From an uncultured Collinsella sp. (GTDB taxonomy: Bacteria > Actinomycetota > Coriobacteriia > Coriobacteriales > Coriobacteriaceae), in the NCBI GenBank assembly GCA_900544465.1, contig UQVT01000049.1:1-11343 (forward strand): DNA of 11,343 bases. The letters are read 5' to 3'. Numbering within the stretch: position 1 is the stretch's first letter; each line of letters begins with the position of its first letter. Shown here piece by piece: positions 6,069 through 11,343 of the stretch. The notes below the pieces were generated by a model, which was not told the DNA's origin, did not search any database, and saw only the letters and a list, made by a program, of their open reading frames with translations. The translations under genes were made by a program, and so were the position numbers.

Positions 6069-6989
6069 TTACATGAAGCCGCAGACGCGACCGATGATGC
6101 CGACGGCGAAGAGAGCCAGGATGATGACGATCGGGCTGACCTTCTTCTTGAGGAGCTTGCAGACCAGAAGGGTCAGGCACACGGCGGCAAGGCCGGGGAT
6201 GAGCTGATCGAGGTTGGCCTGAAGCGTGGTGACCTTCACCGGGTCGAGTGCGTTGGCACCGACAGAGCTGTACATCGTCAATGCCTGCTTGATGCCCTCA
6301 GAACCGGCGGGCAGGTTGGCCCAGTCGATATAGGCGCCAGCGGACTGCGTGACCTTGGAGACGACCGGGGTGAAGGAGATGGACACCCAGCGCTCGACCA
6401 GGGCGCCGATGATGAACATACCCAGGATGGAAGCACCCTCGGTGACCTTGCCCATCAGACCGCCGGAGAGGTCCTTGGCGATGGAGGAGCCGACCTTGTA
6501 GCCAAACTCCTGCGTGTACCACAGGAAGGCGTAACGGATGATGTTCCACGCGAAGAAGAACAGCAGCGGACCGGCGATGCTGCCGGACAGGGCCAGGGAA
6601 GCGCCCAGTGCACCCAGAATCGGGCGAAGGGTGAACCAGAAGGCGGGGTCGCCGACGCCGGCGAGCGGGCCCATCATACCGACCTTGACGCCCTGAATGG
6701 CGACGTCGTCAATCGGAGCACCGTTGGCGCGCTCCTCCTCGAGGGCGAGGGTAACGCCAATGACGGGGGCGGAAACATAGGGGTGGGTGTTATAGAACTC
6801 CAGGTGGCGCTTAAGAGCGGCAATCTGGTCATCCTTGCTGGTGTAGAGCTTCTTGATCGCAGGGATCATTGCGAAGCACCAGCCGCCGTTCTGCATACGC
6901 TCGTAGTTCCACGAGCCCTGAAGGAACTGATGACGGAAGCAAACCTTCTTACGGTCAGCCTTGGTGAGCTGAATCTTGTTCTCTGCCAT
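6069..6989 (-). CDS. manZ: PTS mannose/fructose/sorbose family EIID
   Basis: A 306-residue membrane subunit. With EIIC it forms the sugar-translocating channel of a mannose-family phosphotransferase system. Family features are FLQGSWNYERMQNGGWCFA near residues 22-40, THPY at 68-71, the signature GPLAGVGDP at 107-115, and a hydrophobic C-terminal helix ending in GFM. Several hydrophobic segments fill residues 120-160 and 275-306. The ATG at 6989 is preferred over the GTG three codons upstream because the AGGAGGGGA ribosome binding site is better spaced for it. It lies 16 bases after EIIC, clearly in one operon. The symbol follows the E. coli naming; the true substrate could be mannose, glucose, fructose or an amino sugar. 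Confidence 0.93.
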   Translation of the reverse strand: MAENKIQLTKADRKKVCFRHQFLQGSWNYERMQNGGWCFAMIPAIKKLYTSKDDQIAALKRHLEFYNTHPYVSAPVIGVTLALEEERANGAPIDDVAIQGVKVGMMGPLAGVGDPAFWFTLRPILGALGASLALSGSIAGPLLFFFAWNIIRYAFLWYTQEFGYKVGSSIAKDLSGGLMGKVTEGASILGMFIIGALVERWVSISFTPVVSKVTQSAGAYIDWANLPAGSEGIKQALTMYSSVGANALDPVKVTTLQANLDQLIPGLAAVCLTLLVCKLLKKKVSPIVIILALFAVGIIGRVCGFM

Positions 6990-7005
6990 ATGTATCACTC
7001 CCCTC

Positions 7006-7824
7006 CTACTCGTAATCGTTCAGAATGTCGCCGAGCGGGTCACCGGAGCCACCGCCCATGCCGCCACCCTGCTTGGCCAGATCCTTAAGGCCAAGGTAGA
7101 TGAGGGCAAGGGAGATGCCGATGAGGCCAAGGGCGATCAGCGTGAGCTGAGGGATGGCAGCAAGGACAAAGCCGAGGATGAAGAACGGCCAGGTCTCCTT
7201 GGTGGCCATCATGTTGATGACCATGGCGTAACCGACGGAAGCGACCATGCCGCCGCCGACAGCCATGCCGCCGGACAGCCAATCGGGCATAGCGTTAAGC
7301 GCGTTGGTAACGGCCTCGGCCGGGATGATGCACAGAAGTACTGCCGGGATGGCGATACGAACACCCTGCATGAGGATGCCGGCGTACTGCCAACGCTCGA
7401 TGCCGGCGAAGTCGCCCTTCTCGGCGCAGGCGTCCATGGCGTGAACCATAGCGGTAGCCAGGGTACGGCAGATCATGGTCAGGAACAGACCAGCGACCGA
7501 CAGCGGGACGGCGACGGCGATGGCGGCGGTAACGGCCTTGGCCGAATCGGTGGCGCCACCGTTGAGGGCGAGCACCATGATGATCGAAGAAGCGACCGAG
7601 GCCAGAGCGGCGTCAGGCGCGACGGCGGCGCCGACGTTAGCCCAGCCAAGGGCCATCATCTGGAGCGAACCGCCCAGGAGGATGCCCTCCTGAAGGTGAC
7701 CGGTTACGAGACCGATAAGCGTGCATGCCACGAGCGGCTGATGGAACTGGAACTCATCCAGAATGCCTTCCATACCGGCAAGCAACGCGACAATCGCAAC
7801 AAGCAGAATAGTGATTGCAGACAT
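7006..7824 (-). CDS. manY: PTS mannose/fructose/sorbose family EIIC
   Basis: A 272-residue polytopic membrane protein that binds and moves the sugar across the membrane together with EIID. The sequence shows the family's N-terminal hydrophobic helix (AITILLVAIVALLAGMEGI), the FQFHQPLVACTLIGLVTGHL segment, and the GGSLQMMALGWANVGAAVAPDAA-type region characteristic of EIIC-Man. Further hydrophobic segments follow, with a glycine-rich tail (GGGMGGGSGD) near the C-terminus. The length matches the family (about 260-270). The ATG start has AAAGGAGG upstream. It is 18 bases downstream of EIIAB and 16 bases upstream of EIID, in the usual IIAB-IIC-IID order. Substrate cannot be told from sequence alone. 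Confidence 0.95.
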   Translation of the reverse strand: MSAITILLVAIVALLAGMEGILDEFQFHQPLVACTLIGLVTGHLQEGILLGGSLQMMALGWANVGAAVAPDAALASVASSIIMVLALNGGATDSAKAVTAAIAVAVPLSVAGLFLTMICRTLATAMVHAMDACAEKGDFAGIERWQYAGILMQGVRIAIPAVLLCIIPAEAVTNALNAMPDWLSGGMAVGGGMVASVGYAMVINMMATKETWPFFILGFVLAAIPQLTLIALGLIGISLALIYLGLKDLAKQGGGMGGGSGDPLGDILNDYE

Positions 7825-7842
7825 GTATCGGACCCTCCTTTA

Positions 7843-8832
7843 CTATGCTTGAGCGGCCAGTTCGGCCTTAGCTTTCTTCAACATGGCGTCGAGATCCTCG
7901 GAGGAATCCGAAGGAACCTTGCGGACCTCGAACTTGACGCCCTTGGCCTTGAGAGCCTCGATGGTCTTGACATCGTCATCGCCCATAGCGACAGCGTTAG
8001 TGACGACGACCTTGCCCTTGGAGTGGGCCATGGAACCGATGTTGGCTTCCTTGATGTCGACGCCGGCCTCGATGGCCCTGAGCAGATCCTGCGGGTTCTC
8101 GAACAGCAGCATCGCCTTGGTGTCGCCAAAGCGCGTGTCCTTGACGACCTCGGCCATCTTCTTGATAGGCACGACGTTGGCGTGGACTCCCGGAGGGGCA
8201 GCCTGCTCGATCATGGTCTTGCGGAGCTCGTCGTGAGCAACGCCGTCGGAGACCACGATGATGCGGTTGGGGTTGATCTGCTTGGTCCACGTGGTGGCCA
8301 CCTGACCATGCAGCAGGCGCGTGTCGATACGGACGTGGGCGATCTTGATGTGCCCGTCGCCGATCACCGTTCCCGGAGGAATGGCACCCGCAGGAGCAGC
8401 GGCGGCCGCAGCCGGCTTCTTCTCCTCGGGCTCCAGAGACTCGGGCTTGACGCGCACGCCGGCCTTAGCCTCAGTCACGAGATGTTTTGCGATCGCATGT
8501 GCAGTGTTCTTTGCGTCAAAGCGCTGCGAATATGCCTCGATGAGCATAGGCAGGTTGACACCGGTGACGATAGCCCAGGAATCGTGGCCCTCGATGAGCC
8601 CGCTGATCTGGTTGAACGGCGTGCCGCCCCACAGATCAACGAGGAAGAGCACCTGCTCCTGGTCCTCGAAGGAAGCGATTGCCTCCTCGACCTTGGCACG
8701 GAAGTCGTCGGGGCCCATGCTCGGCTCGAGCGAGACCACGGCAACAGACGGCTGATCGCCAAAGACCATCGAGCCCGTCTGCTTGATTCCAGCCGCCAAG
8801 TCACCATGGCTAGCAAGAACAATACTTACCAT
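7843..8832 (-). CDS. manX: PTS mannose/fructose/sorbose family EIIAB fusion
   Basis: A 329-residue cytoplasmic phosphotransfer protein. The IIA domain (about residues 1-128) has the phosphohistidine H9 in VLASHG and the LVDLWGGTPFN segment. An alanine/proline-rich linker spans roughly residues 130-157. The IIB domain follows with RIDTRLLHGQV, where H175 is the phosphorylated histidine. Phosphate passes from HPr to H9, to H175, then to the sugar carried by EIIC/EIID. The start is ATG at 8832, seven bases after AGGAGG; a GTG codon directly upstream is less likely. It is the first gene of the operon, about 65 bases downstream of a TATAAT box. The fused IIAB layout is the same as E. coli ManX. 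Confidence 0.95.
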   Translation of the reverse strand: MVSIVLASHGDLAAGIKQTGSMVFGDQPSVAVVSLEPSMGPDDFRAKVEEAIASFEDQEQVLFLVDLWGGTPFNQISGLIEGHDSWAIVTGVNLPMLIEAYSQRFDAKNTAHAIAKHLVTEAKAGVRVKPESLEPEEKKPAAAAAAPAGAIPPGTVIGDGHIKIAHVRIDTRLLHGQVATTWTKQINPNRIIVVSDGVAHDELRKTMIEQAAPPGVHANVVPIKKMAEVVKDTRFGDTKAMLLFENPQDLLRAIEAGVDIKEANIGSMAHSKGKVVVTNAVAMGDDDVKTIEALKAKGVKFEVRKVPSDSSEDLDAMLKKAKAELAAQA

Positions 8833-9169
8833 CACATAACCTCCTTTTTGTCTACGTAATTCCTACACGACATGAAAGGAGTATACCTGTTTGGATTGTG
8901 GAATTATAGCTAAATTCGCAAAAGGTTGGATTATTTGTTTAAACGTCTAAGTTTGTTACAAATTGATTACATTGCTGATTTATAGCTCATTGCCTGCTAA
9001 AACGTGATTTTCCGATTGCTTTCAAAGACATATAAAGGTGCACTGTTCGTTAAGACCGCTTTTAGGTGGATCCCAATGCGTCTGCGTGCCGCCATTTTGT
9101 TTAAACAGACATGACTTGACTAACCGAAGCAAATATGTTTAGAACTCTAGCCCATGTAGTCATTGGATG
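8833..9169. other. AT-rich intergenic region upstream of the PTS operon
   Basis: This 337-base gap between hypA and EIIAB is clearly more AT-rich than its neighbours. It holds the EIIAB ribosome binding site, a TATAAT box, a TTTGT-T-ACAAA dyad, and two copies of TTTGTTTAAAC (8934-8944 and 9096-9106). I see no protein gene, RNA gene or convincing terminator for hypA. Confidence 0.6.
8903..8908 (-). promoter_or_regulatory. -10 element of the mannose PTS operon promoter
   Basis: Perfect TATAAT on the minus strand, about 70 bases upstream of the EIIAB start. No good TTGACA is found at 16-18 bases (TCCAAC/ATCCAA is there), so the promoter may need an activator. A perfect odd dyad TTTGT-T-ACAAA (8952-8962) lies about 20 bases further upstream and is a candidate operator. 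Confidence 0.45.
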
Positions 9170-9598
9170 TTAGGCGATGTGGAGGGGGTTGGCCGCGTCA
9201 ACGGCGTTGGGGGCATCAGAGGGGCCGTCGGAGGCAGCGTCTGCCGGGTCCTCGTCGGGGGTCTCAACCTGCTTGATCATGACCTCCTGGCCCTGTAGCA
9301 GGTATGTCTCTCCGCTACCGCAATGGGGACAGGTCTTGCCGTGCTCGACCGTCGCGTAGTCGCGGCCGCACGCCTCGCAATGTGTAACGGCCTCGACGAG
9401 CTCCACGATAAGCTCCGCGCCCTGCGCGATAGGCTTTTTATCTGCTGCCCAGCGCCAAGCGTCGAGCAGCAAGTCGGGAACGACGCCCGAGACCTCGCCC
9501 AGCAGCAGCGTGACGCTCGAAACGCGACGCACGCCATGAGCGCGCGCCACATTCTCAACATCACGAATGATGTGATACACGATTCCCAATTCATGCAA
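9170..9598 (-). CDS. hypA: Hydrogenase maturation nickel chaperone HypA
   Basis: A 142-residue protein that delivers nickel to the large subunit of [NiFe]-hydrogenases, usually with HypB. It starts MHEL, giving the nickel-binding His2-Glu3 pair conserved at the mature N-terminus. The zinc site is C74-x2-C77-x12-C90-x2-C93. The core ends near residue 113, the family's usual size. About 29 acidic, Ala/Asp/Pro-rich residues follow and are unusual. The TTG start at 9598 is chosen because the family always begins MHE and AAAGGG is seven bases upstream. A longer in-frame reading from 9688 would put HEL at residues 32-34 and is unlikely. No hydrogenase or hypB is in the window; they may lie elsewhere. 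Confidence 0.9.
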   Translation of the reverse strand: MHELGIVYHIIRDVENVARAHGVRRVSSVTLLLGEVSGVVPDLLLDAWRWAADKKPIAQGAELIVELVEAVTHCEACGRDYATVEHGKTCPHCGSGETYLLQGQEVMIKQVETPDEDPADAASDGPSDAPNAVDAANPLHIA

Positions 9599-9643
9599 GG
9601 CGAAACCCTTTCTGCAGAGGTTGATTCGATGCAAACTCAAAGC

Positions 9644-9679
9644 AAGGGGACGACGAGATCTAGTCTGCGCCGTCCCCTT
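9644..9679 (-). terminator. Hairpin between oxidoreductase and hypA, likely terminator
   Basis: A 9-bp perfect stem (9644-9652 with 9671-9679, AAGGGGACG/CGTCCCCTT) has an 18-nt loop and lies 15 bases after the oxidoreductase stop. The minus-strand tail (GCTTTGAGTTTGC) is moderately T-rich. It could terminate the oxidoreductase transcript or attenuate read-through into hypA, 46 bases on. Confidence 0.5.
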
Positions 9680-9694
9680 ACCCGCCATGGCTAC

Positions 9695-11343
9695 CTATTT
9701 ACGACCAAATTTAATCTTGATGGCGCGCTTGAGCGCATACTTGCCGAGGCTCGGGAGCTTTTGCTCGTATTTGACCATCGTTGAGCACTCGGGGCGGTCG
9801 CGATCCAGATGGATAGCGTCAAACGCGCACTTGGTGGTGCACAGGCCGCAGCCGATGCACTTGTTGGGGTCGACGATCGAAGCGCCGCAGCCCAGGCAGC
9901 GGGCGGTCTCGGCGCGCACCTGCTCCTCGGTAAAGGTCTCAACATACTCGCTAAACGGCGCAGCCTTCTCGCGTTCGCGGTCCACATGCGCAACCTCGCG
10001 GCTCGCGTTGTCGTAGCTCTCGAGCACAACGTCGTCGCGGTCGAGCGCGGTGTAGCGGCGTTGATTGCGGCCGATGGTGAGCGTGGATCCCGGCTGCACA
10101 AAGCGATGGATGGACACGGCGGCCTCGTGGCCGGCGGCGATAGCATCGATGGCAAAGCTGGGGCCGGTGTAGACGTCGCCGCCCACAAAGATGTCGGGCT
10201 CGGCGGTCTGGTAGGTCTGGGGATCGGCAAGGGCACCCTGACCGCGGCCAAGCTCCACCTTGGAGCCAGCCAGCAGGTCGCCCCACACAATGGACTGACC
10301 GATCGACATGACGACACGGTCGGCATCGACACGGCGCAGATCGTTCTCGTCGTACTCGGGCGCAAAACGGCCCTCGTCGTCAAAGACACGCGTGCAGCGC
10401 TTGAAGGTGATACCGCATACACGACCGGCCTCGTCCAGGTGAATCTCCTTGGGGCCCCAGCCGCAGCTGATGTGAGCGCCGTCCTCAACGGCCTCGCGAC
10501 GCTCCTCCTCGCTGGCGGGCATCTGGGCCTCGCTCTCCAGGCAGAACATCTCAACGTGCTCAGAGCCCAGACGGCAGGCGTTGCGGGCAACGTCGATGGC
10601 CACGTTGCCGCCGCCCACCACAATGGTGCGGCCGGACAGGGTATCGATCTTGCCGCTGTTAACCTCGCGAAGGAAGTCGACGGCCACGGTCACGTCCACG
10701 GCATCCTCGCCCGGAATACCGGCAAGGCGGCCGCCCTGGCAGCCGATGGCCACGTAAAAGGCCTTAAAGCCCTGCGCGCGCAGCTCGTCGAGCGTCACAT
10801 CACGACCGACCTCCACGCCATAGCGGAACTCGGCACCCATCAGGCGAATGATCTCGACCTCGGCCTCGATAACATCCTTCTGCAGCTTAAAGCTGGGAAT
10901 GCCATAGGTGAGCATGCCACCCGGGCGCTCGTTCTTCTCGAACACGACGGGCTTGTAGCCCTTCTCGGCCAGATAGAAAGCGCAGGACAGGCTGGCCGGA
11001 CCGGCACCGATGATGGCGATCTTCTGATCAAAGCCGCCAGCGCGCGTCGGCGTAACCACGGGCGGGACGTAGCGGGTCGCGGCATCCAAATCGCGCTGGG
11101 CGATGAACTTCTTGACCTCGTCGATAGCCACGGCGGCGTCCACACGGCCGCGGGTGCACGCATCCTCACAGCGGCGGTTGCACACACGGCCGCAGATAGC
11201 GGGCAGCGGATTCTCGCGCTTAATGAGTGCTAGGGCCTCGTCATAGCGACCCTGAGCCGCGAGCTTCAAATAGCCCTGAACGGCAACGTGCGCGGGGCAG
11301 GCCGTCTTGCAGGGAGCGGTGCCGGACTCATGCGTCTCGATGC
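9695..11343 (-). CDS. GltD-like FAD/NAD(P)-dependent oxidoreductase with C-terminal ferredoxin domain (5' end outside window)
   Basis: About 548 residues are visible; the frame stays open to the window edge. An N-terminal Fe-S region has CKTACPAHV and then CGRVCNRRCEDAC, as in the GltD/NADPH-dependent glutamate synthase beta-subunit family. An FAD-binding GAGPASLSCAFYLAEKGY and a GGMLTYGIPSFKL segment follow. The second dinucleotide fold has VVGGGNVAIDVARNA. The FAD-closing segment reads IFVGGDVYTGPSFAIDAIAAG. The C-terminus adds CLGCGA and then CIGCGLCTTKC, a ferredoxin-type [4Fe-4S] site. Such proteins pass electrons between NAD(P)H and a partner; no glutamate synthase large subunit is visible, and the partner is unknown. 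A TTG inside the frame at 11269 is not the true start, because conserved Fe-S cysteines lie upstream. Confidence 0.88.
   Translation of the reverse strand, partial: IETHESGTAPCKTACPAHVAVQGYLKLAAQGRYDEALALIKRENPLPAICGRVCNRRCEDACTRGRVDAAVAIDEVKKFIAQRDLDAATRYVPPVVTPTRAGGFDQKIAIIGAGPASLSCAFYLAEKGYKPVVFEKNERPGGMLTYGIPSFKLQKDVIEAEVEIIRLMGAEFRYGVEVGRDVTLDELRAQGFKAFYVAIGCQGGRLAGIPGEDAVDVTVAVDFLREVNSGKIDTLSGRTIVVGGGNVAIDVARNACRLGSEHVEMFCLESEAQMPASEEERREAVEDGAHISCGWGPKEIHLDEAGRVCGITFKRCTRVFDDEGRFAPEYDENDLRRVDADRVVMSIGQSIVWGDLLAGSKVELGRGQGALADPQTYQTAEPDIFVGGDVYTGPSFAIDAIAAGHEAAVSIHRFVQPGSTLTIGRNQRRYTALDRDDVVLESYDNASREVAHVDREREKAAPFSEYVETFTEEQVRAETARCLGCGASIVDPNKCIGCGLCTTKCAFDAIHLDRDRPECSTMVKYEQKLPSLGKYALKRAIKIKFGRK

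Noticed and set aside
6976..8859. A 627-codon plus-strand open frame opposite the PTS genes
   Set aside because: It is antisense to three genes with clear family matches, and its His/Asp/Gly/Arg-rich product is typical of a GC-rich shadow frame.
8833..9169. Sigma54 -24/-12 promoter, as found at LevR/ManR-controlled mannose PTS operons
   Set aside because: I found no clear TGGCAC-N5-TTGC pattern on the minus strand, and a TATAAT box is present instead.
9599..9688. N-terminal extension of HypA from 9688
   Set aside because: It would bury the conserved MHEL start and translate through the terminator-like hairpin at 9644-9679.
9809..11233. A 474-codon plus-strand open frame opposite the oxidoreductase
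   Set aside because: Antisense to a clearly conserved flavoprotein; the His/Ala/Gly-rich translation has no domain pattern.

Overview
The window looks like chromosomal DNA of a high-GC gut Coriobacteriia, most likely a Collinsella-type organism. This is inferred from overall base composition, a four-gene mannose-family PTS locus with a DUF956 gene, and a HypA gene beside a GltD-like oxidoreductase. No rRNA or species marker is present. Every gene I can support lies on the minus strand, so the window reads biologically from right (11343) to left (1).

Right part (9170-11343): a 5'-truncated GltD-like FAD/NAD(P) oxidoreductase with an N-terminal Fe-S region and a C-terminal ferredoxin domain, then a hairpin, then hypA, a nickel chaperone for [NiFe]-hydrogenase maturation. 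The centre-right (5550-8832) is a mannose/fructose/sorbose-family PTS operon in the order EIIAB, EIIC, EIID, DUF956. A 337-base leader region upstream holds a TATAAT box. A U-tailed hairpin separates EIID from DUF956 and may lower DUF956 expression.

Middle (4775-5549): a gene-poor stretch around a tRNA-Arg(CCU). Next to DUF956 is an array of seven related 16-bp boxes in alternating orientation. It has an exact 62-bp period over three units, and base changes in its arms covary. Downstream of the tRNA are its terminator and then two long hairpins that share arm cores, upstream of the next promoter.

Left part (177-4774): a two-gene putative defence operon. It encodes a 942-residue MmeI-like type IIL restriction-modification enzyme with intact nuclease and methyltransferase motifs. 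A 589-residue DUF262/HNH protein follows, and the two are joined by a TAGTG stop-start overlap. The target-recognition part of the first gene is much more AT-rich than its flanks, as expected if recognition domains are exchanged by recombination. At the far left edge (1-162) lies a dense run of five hairpins that looks like a structured RNA, possibly the end of a TnpB/IscB-type element that continues outside the window.

The most unusual items are the 62-bp alternating-box array, the coupled type IIL + DUF262 pair, the twin long hairpins, and the multi-hairpin RNA at the left edge.
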